This document shows positions 25,564 through 34,776 of a stretch of DNA of 59,806 nt, in pieces. Source of the stretch: Porticoccaceae bacterium (lineage in GTDB: Bacteria; Pseudomonadota; Gammaproteobacteria; Pseudomonadales; Porticoccaceae). Under the pieces are notes generated by a model. The model saw only the letters and a list, made by a program, of their open reading frames with translations. It was not told the DNA's origin and ran no database searches. The position numbers were made by a program, and so were the translations under genes. How positions within the stretch are numbered: the first letter of the stretch is position 1; the number at the start of each line of letters is the position of its first letter. The stretch spans positions 1-59,806 of the forward strand of contig JAHEHM010000001.1 of NCBI GenBank assembly GCA_024644585.1. The letters are read 5' to 3'.

Positions 25564-26360
25564 CTAGCTGGGATATGGTTGCATTAGTGGCCATCATTTT
25601 ACTGGGTGTTCCCCATGGGGGTTTTGATGCCGCTATTGCCCGACGCAGTGGCTGGCAAATGAACGGTGCACTTGCTTGGCTTGGGTTTCATTCTGCCTAT
25701 CTATTGCTGGCTATTGCTGTGGCAATCCTTTGGTGGTGGTTTCCATTAATTAGTTTAGGTGGGTTTTTACTGATTTCAGGCCTTCATTTCGGGGCCAGTG
25801 ATATCGCAGAAACAGGTTCAGATTGGTTGCCATGGCTTGCTCATGGCGGATTAGTTGCAGTGGCAATACCTAATTTTCATACCGAGGAAGTATTAACACT
25901 GTTTAGTTTTTTAACCTCAGCGCAGGCGGCACAACAATTATTAACAGTTCTTTCTATGGTATTTGTTATCTGGATACTCTGTTGCGCTGGCTACTGTATT
26001 TTTACGATTTATCATCGAAAATATCTAAAGCCATTGCTAAATTTATTAGCCCTTATTGGGGTTATGGCAATAACACCTCCACTGATAGGTTTCGCCCTGT
26101 ATTTTTGCCTTTGGCATAGTCGTGGGCATATGTTGCGACTATGGACTAGCTTGTCATCCAATGCGCGCTATGGTGCAACACGCGAGGCCCTGATTTATAC
26201 CCTTTTAGCATGGGGCACGGGGTTGATATTGTTTTACTATCTGAATGGTTCGCCAACCGAAATTGTTTTCAGACTAACCTTTATCGGCCTTGCTGCTTTA
26301 ACCTTGCCGCATATGATCTTGGTGGATTTATTGGATAAACGAAGGAAATCAGCCTTATGA
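25560..26360 (+). CDS. blh: Beta-carotene 15,15'-dioxygenase (Brp/Blh family)
   Basis: Blh cleaves beta-carotene to two retinals, the chromophore of proteorhodopsin. It is a 266-residue polytopic membrane protein with the iron-binding histidine motifs of the family: GVPHGGFD near the N-terminus, HFGASD, WHSRGH and LPHMILVD near the C-terminus. Its position after crtY and before idi, with four-base overlaps on both sides, repeats the known proteorhodopsin cassette order. Confidence 0.96.
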   Translation: MTSWDMVALVAIILLGVPHGGFDAAIARRSGWQMNGALAWLGFHSAYLLLAIAVAILWWWFPLISLGGFLLISGLHFGASDIAETGSDWLPWLAHGGLVAVAIPNFHTEEVLTLFSFLTSAQAAQQLLTVLSMVFVIWILCCAGYCIFTIYHRKYLKPLLNLLALIGVMAITPPLIGFALYFCLWHSRGHMLRLWTSLSSNARYGATREALIYTLLAWGTGLILFYYLNGSPTEIVFRLTFIGLAALTLPHMILVDLLDKRRKSAL

Positions 26361-27361
26361 CCGATATTGGCAAACGTAAACAGGATCATATTGAATTGGC
26401 GCTCAAATCAGAGCATCAGTCCAAGGCAGATTCGAGCTTTGATACTGTTCGCTTTGAGCATAATGCACTACCTGAAATATCGCTGTCTGATATTAGCCTG
26501 AACTGTGAGTTTCTTAATCAGAATCTTGCGGCACCACTGATGATTGGTGCCATGACCGGTGGCTGTGAAAATGGCGATATTATTAATTGTCATCTGGGTG
26601 AAGCGGCTGAGGCCTGCAGTATTCCAATGGCGATTGGCTCACAGCGTGCCGCATTAGAAAATAATCAGCCACAGACCATCAGGCAATATGCTCCAAATGC
26701 GATTTTACTGGGCAATATTGGCGCGACCCAAATACAGCAACAGGGCATTGATTTGGCAAAGCGTGCTGTTGAAGCTATTGAGGCCAATGCACTGATTATT
26801 CACCTGAATCCATTACAGGAACTTGTTCAGCAGGGTGGAGACCGCAATTGGAAACTTGTTTTGGAGGCCATTTATCTCTGTGCCGACAAATTATCAGTAC
26901 CAGTAATTGTTAAGGAAGTGGGTGCGGGAATCAGTCCGAGCAATGCTAAACAGCTTGAGCAGGCTGGAATCAAATGGATCGAAGTCGCGGGTCGTGGTGG
27001 TACTAATTGGGCAAGTATTGAGTATGCCCGTAATCAATCGGATTTTGAGCAGCAGGTTGCTTCGCCTTTTCTTAATTGGGGAATGGATACAGCCAAGCTT
27101 TTGCCCGCTATTTCTGCAAACTGCCCCAGTCTTAATTTAATTGGCTCTGGGGGCGTTAGAGATGGCTTAGATATCGCGCGCTGTATTCGCTTAGGTGCCT
27201 GTGTAACAGCCCTTGCACAGCCGTTTTTGGCGCCTGCCCTTGAGAGTACCGAGGCGGTGATTAATAAAATAGACATTCTTAAAGAACAGCTTCGCTGGGC
27301 CATGTTTCTCACTGGTAGCAAAGATCTTGAGGCACTTAAAACAGCCAAGCTGGAGGAATAA
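26357..27361 (+). CDS. fni: Type 2 isopentenyl-diphosphate delta-isomerase
   Basis: This FMN- and NADPH-dependent isomerase balances isopentenyl and dimethylallyl diphosphate for the carotenoid pathway. The 334 residues start with [10 protein letters not shown], have the flavin loop [17 protein letters not shown], and the later [14 protein letters not shown] phosphate-binding region of the family. It is the last enzyme gene of the crt operon. Type 2 idi is the usual form in proteorhodopsin cassettes. Confidence 0.96.
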   Translation: MTDIGKRKQDHIELALKSEHQSKADSSFDTVRFEHNALPEISLSDISLNCEFLNQNLAAPLMIGAMTGGCENGDIINCHLGEAAEACSIPMAIGSQRAALENNQPQTIRQYAPNAILLGNIGATQIQQQGIDLAKRAVEAIEANALIIHLNPLQELVQQGGDRNWKLVLEAIYLCADKLSVPVIVKEVGAGISPSNAKQLEQAGIKWIEVAGRGGTNWASIEYARNQSDFEQQVASPFLNWGMDTAKLLPAISANCPSLNLIGSGGVRDGLDIARCIRLGACVTALAQPFLAPALESTEAVINKIDILKEQLRWAMFLTGSKDLEALKTAKLEE

Positions 27362-27366
27362 TTAGC

Positions 27367-27555
27367 GTGTTTTTACATGAAGAACAGGTCACCTGTCCCT
27401 ATTGCTGGGAGTCAATTACTCTAATGGTTGATCCCTCTGAGTCTCAAACCTATACCGAGGATTGTTTTGTTTGCTGTCGTCCGATTTTAGTTAATGCCGA
27501 GATTGAAGGTGATTCTATAAATGTTAGAGTGACTCAAGAGGATCTTGGGTTTTAG
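27367..27555 (+). CDS. CPXCG-type cysteine-rich small protein
   Basis: A 62-residue protein with two cysteine pairs, CPYCWE near the N-terminus and CFVCCRP in the middle, so a probable small zinc ribbon. It resembles the CPXCG cysteine-rich family of unknown function, though here the first pair reads CPYCW rather than CPxCG. The start is a GTG with GGAGG ten bases upstream. Five bases after fni, it is probably translated from the crt operon transcript. Confidence 0.8.
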   Translation: MFLHEEQVTCPYCWESITLMVDPSESQTYTEDCFVCCRPILVNAEIEGDSINVRVTQEDLGF

Positions 27556-27655
27556 GAATTATTCATTTACAGGTTACTGTGGCTATATCACTCAGTTTCA
27601 TTGCGAACCATGTTAGAATAATTGCTATTAAAAAAACCTAAGAGAACAGCGCACA

Positions 27656-28597
27656 ATGGCAATTCAATGGTACCCAGGCCATATGCACAAGGCTAGTAAG
27701 GAGATGACTGAGGCATTGCCTCAGGTTAACCTGGTGGTCGAAGTATTAGATGCGCGCATTCCATTCAGTAGCTCGAATCCTTTTATACAAACATTGTGCA
27801 CCCACAAGCCACGCATAAAAGTGCTAACCAAGTTAGATCTTGCTGATCCCATTATCACTAAACAGTGGCAAGAATATTTTGAGAGCCAAAATAACACCAA
27901 ATCTCTAGCGCTGGATTTAATTAATACGGATCCCAGTGGGCAAATTATTGACCTTATTAATAAGCTCTATCCACAGCAGCCTGAGCGCAATACCTTAGCC
28001 ATGGTCACGGGTATTCCAAATGTGGGTAAATCTACTCTAATTAACTGCCTTGCGGGCAAACATATCGCTAATACAGGTGATGAACCGGCTATCACCAAAG
28101 GTCAGCAACGTATTAACCTGCGCAACGGCATTATGCTTTTGGATACACCGGGAATCCTCTGGCCTAAAATTGATAATCCAAACAGTAGCTATAGACTGGC
28201 GACTACAGGAGCGATAAAAAATACTGCTACCAGCTATGAGGATGTTGCCTTTTTCGCCGCTGAGTTTTGTCTTAAAGAATATCCTCAACACCTTAAACAG
28301 CGTTTTAGTCTTTCCCAGCTTCCTGAAACTGAGATTGAACTTTTAGAAATCGTCGGCAGACAACGTGGCTGCTTACGCGGTGGTAATCGAATTGATTTAG
28401 AGCGTGCCTCGACTATCTTTGTTAATGAACTTCGCGATGGCAAGCTTGGCCCAATGAGTTTTGAGACTCCTGAAGTCATTGATCAAGAAATGATACAGGT
28501 CGAGATTTTGAAAAAAGAAAAGGCAGTACTTGATGAACTGCGTCTTGAGCAAAAAGCCGCCAGAAAAAGAAAAGCCAAGGCTAACCGGAAAAAATAG
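27656..28597 (+). CDS. ylqF: Ribosome biogenesis GTPase, YlqF/RbgA type
   Basis: A 313-residue circularly permuted GTPase: the G4 motif TKLD comes first, then G1 GIPNVGKST and G3 DTPG. In Bacillus, RbgA/YlqF helps late 50S assembly. The N-terminus AIQWYPGHMHKA is the family hallmark. The C-terminus is lysine/arginine-rich (KKEKAVLDE, RKRKAKANRKK), consistent with rRNA binding. It follows a 100-base gap after the crt operon and probably has its own promoter. Confidence 0.94.
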   Translation: MAIQWYPGHMHKASKEMTEALPQVNLVVEVLDARIPFSSSNPFIQTLCTHKPRIKVLTKLDLADPIITKQWQEYFESQNNTKSLALDLINTDPSGQIIDLINKLYPQQPERNTLAMVTGIPNVGKSTLINCLAGKHIANTGDEPAITKGQQRINLRNGIMLLDTPGILWPKIDNPNSSYRLATTGAIKNTATSYEDVAFFAAEFCLKEYPQHLKQRFSLSQLPETEIELLEIVGRQRGCLRGGNRIDLERASTIFVNELRDGKLGPMSFETPEVIDQEMIQVEILKKEKAVLDELRLEQKAARKRKAKANRKK

Positions 28598-28667
28598 ACG
28601 CCTTTATTGATATTCATTTTTAAGCACTGCGTATCTATTAGTCCCCGATATTAATAAAGACTGGGCT

Positions 28668-30209
28668 ATGCAACTTAATTGGCTGGAACAGACCGCTACT
28701 AATAATGCCCTTTTGTCTGATGGCTTCCCAGAGAAGATGGTGCTTTTGGATTGCGAAACTACTGGCGGGCGAGCTAAGTATCATCGCGTTATAGAAATAG
28801 GTTTACTGGTAATAGAAAACGGTCAACTTGTTGAAACCTGGCAATCGTTTATTAACCCTGAAACTATCCTACCCCGTCACATACAAAAATTGACGGGAAT
28901 ATCGCCAAAAATGGTAGAAAATGCGCCTAAATTCGGCGAAATATCAGAAATATTACTTGAAAAGCTTAAAGATAGAACTCTGGTAGCACATAACGCACGA
29001 TTTGATTACAGCTTTTTAAAAAGTGAATTTGAGCGGGCGGGAATAACCTACAGTACCAAGCCACTTTGCTCTGTAAAAATGAGCCGTAACCTGTACCCTC
29101 AATTTAAACGACATGGCCTTTCAGAGATTATTCGGCGCTTTGATTTAAATATTGAAAACCGACATCGCGCGCTGGACGATGCACAGATGATCTATGGGTT
29201 TTTTCTTAAGACCTCTGCTATTTATTCACCACAAGAAATTTCGGCCTGCTGTAAACAGCTTTTAAAAAGGGCCTCATTACCCCCCCTATTAGACCCTGAT
29301 GAAGTTAGTAGCATCCCTAATACGGCAGGTGTCTATTATTTTTATAGCCAACAGAACGAGCTGCTTTATGTGGGTAAGAGTGTCAATCTACGCAACCGAG
29401 TATTAAGTCATTTTTCTTCTGACTATAAGAATTCTAAAGAATTTCAAATGAGCCAGAAAACAGCCCATGTGACATTTGAAACCACACCCAGTGATTTTGG
29501 CGCACAGATAAGAGAAAGCCACCAAATTAAAGCGCTTGCTCCACTGTATAACCGACGATTGCGTAAAACTCGTAAACTTTATCAGTATAAATCCACCACT
29601 GACGCGAATGGTTACCTTCGGTTAGACACTGAAGCTGTTGCATCTGCTAATCCTTCTGATCAGCAATTTGGCTTATTTAGATCCCCAAGGCAGGCGACTA
29701 TTCAGCTTGAAAAATTAGCCGATCAGTATTTTCTTTGTCATCAATTAATTGGCCTAGAAAAGCCTAAGAAACAAAACACCCCCTGCTTCAGAAGCCAACT
29801 TAAAAAATGCTTAGGTGCCTGTTATGGCGCTGAATCTGCCGATAGCTATAATGAACGCCTCAATTCTGCCATATCCCGTTATCAAATTCAGGCTTGGCCC
29901 TATCAGACGGCAATTATGATCGAGGAACGTAATACTGAAGACTCAGATCGAGTGGCTTTTCATATTATTGATAACTGGCGCTATATCACTCAACTTGATA
30001 TTCCAGAGGATATATATGATCTGGGCTATGAGACAACATCTCAAAACTTACCTCAATCATCTTCAACAAACATTCCGCTAATTGCTGATGATAAGTTTGA
30101 TTTGGATATTTATTTTATTTTAGTGCGATTTCTGATTAACGAAGATAATAAAAAACTCTCTAATCTTAAAATATGGTTACTAAAACCCACTTCTGCAACA
30201 GTTGATTAA
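28668..30209 (+). CDS. DnaQ-like exonuclease fused to a GIY-YIG endonuclease (Cho-like)
   Basis: A 513-residue two-domain nuclease. Residues about 20-180 are a DEDDh 3'-5' exonuclease: LLDCETTGG, HNARFDYSFL and HRALDDA. Residues about 210-300 form a GIY-YIG endonuclease (TAGVYYFYS, LYVGKSVNLRNRV). The following part carries the UvrC/Cho-like cysteine segment CFRSQLKKCLGACYG. This layout matches the PolC-epsilon/Cho-type DNA repair fusions. The likely role is nucleotide-excision-like repair incision with end trimming. It is a single-gene unit beside the light-related genes; a link to UV repair is an inference. Confidence 0.88.
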   Translation: MQLNWLEQTATNNALLSDGFPEKMVLLDCETTGGRAKYHRVIEIGLLVIENGQLVETWQSFINPETILPRHIQKLTGISPKMVENAPKFGEISEILLEKLKDRTLVAHNARFDYSFLKSEFERAGITYSTKPLCSVKMSRNLYPQFKRHGLSEIIRRFDLNIENRHRALDDAQMIYGFFLKTSAIYSPQEISACCKQLLKRASLPPLLDPDEVSSIPNTAGVYYFYSQQNELLYVGKSVNLRNRVLSHFSSDYKNSKEFQMSQKTAHVTFETTPSDFGAQIRESHQIKALAPLYNRRLRKTRKLYQYKSTTDANGYLRLDTEAVASANPSDQQFGLFRSPRQATIQLEKLADQYFLCHQLIGLEKPKKQNTPCFRSQLKKCLGACYGAESADSYNERLNSAISRYQIQAWPYQTAIMIEERNTEDSDRVAFHIIDNWRYITQLDIPEDIYDLGYETTSQNLPQSSSTNIPLIADDKFDLDIYFILVRFLINEDNKKLSNLKIWLLKPTSATVD

Positions 30210-30296
30210 AAATATACCCATCCCCCTGTTAGCTTTTTTCTGCGATAATATCTTTTTTAAATAATGTGTCGATAACCCTAAAGTCGACTGCACAGG

Positions 30297-31304
30297 ATGA
30301 CTATTTTGAAAGATATACCTGTCTGGGAAAATGTGGACTATGATTGTTTTCACAATGAGATAGTTCCCCTTAACCAACCCGCTGTTATTAGATCCCTAGT
30401 ATCGGACTGGCCACTGGTCAATGCTGCTGAAAAATCAGCGAATTCTGCTGTTGACTATTTAAAGCCCCTTGATAAAGGTGCCATCACTTCAGCCTTGGTA
30501 GGCACTCCAGAAATTAATGGTCGATTTTTTTATAACGATGAACTAACAGAGCTTAACTTCAAGCGTGCACAGGTCACCATGAGCATTGGCCTTGATCGAC
30601 TTCTAGCTATTAAAGATAACTCAAACCCTCATGCTATCGCTTTACAAGCTATGCAGCTGGAAGATGTTATGCCGGACTTTCAGCCTCTACATAACCAACC
30701 GTTACTTGATGAATCGATTAAACCCAATATGTGGGTGGGCAATCGCGCCGTTGTGGCACCCCATTATGATATTAATGACAATTTGGCCTGTGTTGCTGCG
30801 GGAAGTAGAAAGTTCACCCTATTTCCTCCAGAACAAATCAATAACCTCTATCTCGGGCCCACACTTAACACTCCTGCAGGCGTCCCTATTAGCTTGGTAG
30901 ATATTAGAGACCCTGACATAAAGCGCTTTCCAAAATACACACAGGCTCTTGATGCTGGCTTTGAAGCGATCTTAAATGCGGGTGATGCGATTTTTATTCC
31001 TGCGCTTTGGTGGCATGGGGTCGAGTCACTTGAGACATTGAATATTCTTGTGAACTACTGGTGGGGAGATAATCAAGAAAATAAATTCTCGCCTGGGGAT
31101 AGTCTTCTTCATTGCATGATGAGTATTGCTAAACTCGACCCAGCAAAGCGTGAGTCATGGCGTCATATTTTTGATTATTATGTATTCAAAACTATGGATG
31201 AACCTTCTACTCATTTACCCAAGGATTTAGAGGATATCTTAACTAGCCTTTCTCCTGAACAACAGTCAGCTATTGGAGAATTCCTTGCTGAACAACTTAA
31301 GTAG
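30297..31304 (+). CDS. Cupin-like (JmjC/cupin_8) protein, copy 1
   Basis: A 335-residue protein of the cupin_8 family, related to JmjC and FIH-type 2-oxoglutarate/iron oxygenases. The candidate iron triad is H156, D158 (in APHYDIN) and H240 (in ALWWHGVE). FTLFPPEQINNLYLGP is a family hallmark. The substrate is unknown. It is a paralogue of the gene at 32824-33834 and converges on the halogenase-like gene, 15 bases away. Genes of this kind cluster with TonB receptors and halogenase-like proteins in other proteobacteria. Confidence 0.85.
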   Translation: MTILKDIPVWENVDYDCFHNEIVPLNQPAVIRSLVSDWPLVNAAEKSANSAVDYLKPLDKGAITSALVGTPEINGRFFYNDELTELNFKRAQVTMSIGLDRLLAIKDNSNPHAIALQAMQLEDVMPDFQPLHNQPLLDESIKPNMWVGNRAVVAPHYDINDNLACVAAGSRKFTLFPPEQINNLYLGPTLNTPAGVPISLVDIRDPDIKRFPKYTQALDAGFEAILNAGDAIFIPALWWHGVESLETLNILVNYWWGDNQENKFSPGDSLLHCMMSIAKLDPAKRESWRHIFDYYVFKTMDEPSTHLPKDLEDILTSLSPEQQSAIGEFLAEQLK

Positions 31305-31319
31305 TCTAAAAAACGCAGG

Positions 31320-32813
31320 TTAAATTTGCGGTGCTTTACAGTACCTATCTATAAATTGCTGATGTGAAGGCAGTTGATCCACTAGATTATTCACTGAATT
31401 TTTTATTGTCATTAGGAAACCCTTAAGCTCTTCATCTGTCATCATATTAACAATCGGGTGATAATTTTCTGGCAATAGCCCCTGACCTAACATCACCTGG
31501 GACCATGAATTTTCAGCAAATATGTCATTATTCTTCTGAAAAATTCTTCCAGATTTTTTAAATAATTCTATTCTATGTTTTAAAGTTTCAGGTATTTCCA
31601 TCGTTTTACAATGGCGCCAAAATGGCGTGTCTTCTCTCTCAGTCACATGGTAGTGAAGCACAATAAAATCTCGCACAAAGAGGAACTCTTCCTTCATTTG
31701 GGCATTAAATTCATCAACATCTGCAGCATTTATTCCATCAATGGGAAACAGCTGTAACAGCCTAACAATACCACTCTGAATAAGATGAATACTGGTGGAT
31801 TCCAGCGGCTCTAAAAATCCAGCAGCCAAACCTAAAGCCACACAATTTTTATTCCAATGCTGATGTCGCTGACCGGTTGTAAACTTGATAATTCTTGGCT
31901 TAGTTAAAACCTCGCCCTCAATATTATCCAGTAAAGTTTGAGTGGCCTGGTCATCACTAAGGTATTTACTACAAAATACCATGCCGTTACCCACGCGATG
32001 CTGTAAGGGTATTCGCCATTGCCAGCCAGCTTCTCTGGCGATTGATCGAGTATAGGGAATAGGCTCTTCAATTGATCGGGTTTGTACCGCTACCGCACTG
32101 TCACAGGGTAAAAACTCTGTCCAATCATCATACTCAGTTTTAAGCGTTTTATTGATAAGTAAACCAGTGAACCCACTACAGTCGACAAATAGATCGCCCT
32201 CAATAGCTTGACCGCTTTCGAGAATTACACGCTCTATACAACCTGTACCTGAATGGGTAATTACATCTGAAATCTTTCCTTCAATACGCTGACAACCATG
32301 TTGCTCGGCAATTTTACGCAGGTACTTGGCATACAAGCCAGCATCCATGTGAAACGCATAATTCATACCATTATTAGGTAATACCGCAAATTTGTTGTTT
32401 TTTGCAGCCTGTAGCTCGTTACAATAATCTCCAAACTCGCCGCTTATCCCCTGCTGCTTTCCTTTCAACCAGAAATGTTGAAACCCTGCCGCCCAGCAAT
32501 CTTTTCCTGTAAAGCCAAAGGAATGAATATAGTTTTCATCAACATTTTTCCAATTCTCAAATGAGATGCCTAATTTAAAGGTACCCTGAACGGCAGCCAT
32601 AAAGTCCCGCTCATCAATCTTTAATAACTTGTGTAAAGTCAGCATTGTGGGGATAGTAGCCTCACCTACACCTACAGTTCCAATAGCATCAGATTCGACT
32701 AATTTAACATTGATATTTTTACCAATGAGCTTGGAAATTGCCGCAGCAGCCATCCAGCCAGCGGTTCCGCCACCGACAATAACGACATTTTTAACTGGAT
32801 TAGCTTGCATCAA
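31320..32813 (-). CDS. Flavin-dependent tryptophan halogenase-like protein
   Basis: A 497-residue flavoprotein of the tryptophan halogenase family. The FAD motif VIVGGGTAGWMA is at 12-23, a lysine at K80 (TFKLGISFENW) aligns with the catalytic lysine recalled as K79 of PrnA, and WQWRIP is the WxWxIP motif that keeps the enzyme from acting as a monooxygenase. So the halogenation chemistry looks intact. The substrate in these TonB-receptor-linked family members is not known, and free tryptophan need not be it. It lies 10 bases after the cupin copy 2 gene, in the TonB-receptor operon direction. Confidence 0.88.
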   Translation of the reverse strand: MMQANPVKNVVIVGGGTAGWMAAAAISKLIGKNINVKLVESDAIGTVGVGEATIPTMLTLHKLLKIDERDFMAAVQGTFKLGISFENWKNVDENYIHSFGFTGKDCWAAGFQHFWLKGKQQGISGEFGDYCNELQAAKNNKFAVLPNNGMNYAFHMDAGLYAKYLRKIAEQHGCQRIEGKISDVITHSGTGCIERVILESGQAIEGDLFVDCSGFTGLLINKTLKTEYDDWTEFLPCDSAVAVQTRSIEEPIPYTRSIAREAGWQWRIPLQHRVGNGMVFCSKYLSDDQATQTLLDNIEGEVLTKPRIIKFTTGQRHQHWNKNCVALGLAAGFLEPLESTSIHLIQSGIVRLLQLFPIDGINAADVDEFNAQMKEEFLFVRDFIVLHYHVTEREDTPFWRHCKTMEIPETLKHRIELFKKSGRIFQKNNDIFAENSWSQVMLGQGLLPENYHPIVNMMTDEELKGFLMTIKNSVNNLVDQLPSHQQFIDRYCKAPQI

Positions 32814-32823
32814 AAAACCTCAT

Positions 32824-33834
32824 CTATCTTTTTAACTTTTTTGAAAGCCGTTGCATTCTGTCTTCGGCGATCACTTTACTTAACTTTCCAAGTATACCTT
32901 TTGCATTATCTGGAATATGTTCAAAATTTTCATTGTCGGGTGAGAACACATAATGATCAAAAAGATTTTTCCAAATCTGACGTTGATCATCAGGTAAATC
33001 CCGCAAGCCAATAATGGCATGCTCAAGTGCATCTTGAGGCGAGCCCATAAATGTCGGTGAATTTCTCCACCAGTAATTTACCAAAATATTAAAATCCTCA
33101 AGCGCCTCAACATGATGCCACCACATACTAGGAATCATTAGGGCATCACCCGGCTCAAGCTCTACTACCAAAGCTGACTCAAGAGCCTTACGAAACTTTG
33201 GGAATTTATCAAAATCTGGATTTAAGAAATCAACCATACTTATTGATTGACCCGCTGGAGTAAAATCAACAGGTCCCACATAGAGGTTTTCTAATTCTTC
33301 CGGTGGAAAAAGAGTAAATCTCCTCTTCCCAGCTACACAGCAAGCGATGTTCGAAGCAAAATCATAATGTGCTGGAATACGACTTTTATTTCCCATCCAA
33401 ATACTTACTAGTGGGTCATAGTCATCAAATACAATATCATTTTCAGCTCTGAATCCCGGAAGCCATTTATCAACCATCGATGAACCAACATATATCATCG
33501 GGGCATTATCGTCACCAACATGCTTAGTTAATACGGATGAAAGTTGATTTAACGATGAACCCAACACCTGAAAATTAAAATCACTACAATCATTATTATA
33601 AAAAACCCGTCCATTGATCTCCGGCTCACCAAAAAAAACCGTATACAATTCGTCGTTACCGAATTTTTTTAGATATTCAAGGGATTCAACGGGCGATTTC
33701 TTTGACGCTATGACTGATGGCCATGATTGAATCAAGTTTTTAATTAGAATAGGTGAATCTGAAGTGAAAACTTCCTTTGGAATATTATCAGGGCTACATT
33801 CTAAAATTTGCTGTAAATTACTTTTTGAAGCCAT
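32824..33834 (-). CDS. Cupin-like (JmjC/cupin_8) protein, copy 2
   Basis: A 336-residue paralogue of the 30297 gene with the same motifs: AHYDFASNIACC, RRFTLFPPEELENLYVGP and SMWWHHVEAL (iron ligands H, D, H). The track starts at a TTG (33843); the ATG at 33834 (MASKSN) is preferred. It stands between the SapC and halogenase genes, all on the minus strand with short gaps. The two copies are clearly related over their full length, so a duplication within this locus is likely. Confidence 0.84.
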   Translation of the reverse strand: MASKSNLQQILECSPDNIPKEVFTSDSPILIKNLIQSWPSVIASKKSPVESLEYLKKFGNDELYTVFFGEPEINGRVFYNNDCSDFNFQVLGSSLNQLSSVLTKHVGDDNAPMIYVGSSMVDKWLPGFRAENDIVFDDYDPLVSIWMGNKSRIPAHYDFASNIACCVAGKRRFTLFPPEELENLYVGPVDFTPAGQSISMVDFLNPDFDKFPKFRKALESALVVELEPGDALMIPSMWWHHVEALEDFNILVNYWWRNSPTFMGSPQDALEHAIIGLRDLPDDQRQIWKNLFDHYVFSPDNENFEHIPDNAKGILGKLSKVIAEDRMQRLSKKLKR

Positions 33835-33868
33835 AAATCTCAAAATCTCATTTTAATATTGATTGAAC

Positions 33869-34615
33869 CTATTTTGACTCTAATTTCTCAGCCCATTCTT
33901 TTTGTAATTTAGTATTTTTTCTTTCAATCAATCCAGTGACGCAAGAATAGGATGCAAGAGCCATATAAATTGGCTGTAGATACCCATTGGTGTTTAAGTC
34001 GGCTAATATGAAACCATCCAAATCATTTAACTTATCTTCATTAATCGTATAAAAACCAATCAATTTATTATTTGTATTATCCTTTAAAGGAATTTTTAAC
34101 GTAAAGGGCTCGAGCAATTCATATTTAATCAATGCTTCAATAAAACCCTTATTATGCTCGTGACCATAGTGCAAAGCCTCTAGCTTTTTCATTACTCTAG
34201 TCATATATTCGGTAGGATTGCCGTCAGCATCAAAAACAGACTGCCCAGAGTCCTGCGATATTCTTGGACTGCTAGTTTCAATAGACACTATAGGTTTTTT
34301 ATCACCCTCATCTGAGGCCTGAAAGCCTATGGAAAATGGCTGCCGCTGGATCATCATGGGAATATAACTAGCATTCCAGCCAGCATTATCTAAAAATAAA
34401 TTCTCATTATTTTCAAAACCCAAAAGGGCTATAGGGATGAACTCACCCTCATTATTGCCTTTTGAGAAAAAAATAGGATAGTAAGCCTGTATATTTCTAA
34501 ACTCAAGAGCATGGGTTTCAGCGTACTGAATATTGTCACCGTATGACTCTCCAGTTTCAGTACGTATTTTTAATTCTCTGTGTTTTGAAGGACTTAAAAC
34601 TTCAAAATTGCTCAT
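33869..34615 (-). CDS. SapC family protein
   Basis: A 248-residue protein matching the SapC-like family found beside TonB-dependent receptors (not the ABC transporter SapC). Recognisable parts are FRNIQAYYPIFFSK, FLDNAGWNASYIPMM and RQPFSIGFQ. No signal peptide is visible. The function is unknown. It follows the TonB receptor gene in the same orientation, separated from it by a terminator at 34717-34750, so it probably has its own or read-through transcription. Confidence 0.82.
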   Translation of the reverse strand: MSNFEVLSPSKHRELKIRTETGESYGDNIQYAETHALEFRNIQAYYPIFFSKGNNEGEFIPIALLGFENNENLFLDNAGWNASYIPMMIQRQPFSIGFQASDEGDKKPIVSIETSSPRISQDSGQSVFDADGNPTEYMTRVMKKLEALHYGHEHNKGFIEALIKYELLEPFTLKIPLKDNTNNKLIGFYTINEDKLNDLDGFILADLNTNGYLQPIYMALASYSCVTGLIERKNTKLQKEWAEKLESK

Positions 34616-34716
34616 ATTGACTCCAGCGTCCTAAAACGCAAATAGTTGACTCTAAATCTTATTATTAACAAACAATTACAGCTAGCAGTTTATTAAAACA
34701 GCCCTAGAAAGAGTAC

Positions 34717-34750
34717 AAAAAAAAAGCCGCTAATTACAAGCGGCTTTTTT
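34717..34750 (-). terminator. Rho-independent terminator after the TonB receptor gene
   Basis: AGCCGCT and AGCGGCT form the stem around a seven-base loop, with a run of nine T on the minus strand. It lies just past the receptor stop. There is also a T-run on the plus side, so it may work in both directions. Confidence 0.88.
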
Positions 34751-34776
34751 AACATCCTAAACTAGCAAACTAAAAT

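Noticed and set aside
30253-30290. GTCGA...TCGAC repeat before the cupin copy 1 gene
   Set aside because: Five-base arms with a ten-base spacer are expected often by chance.
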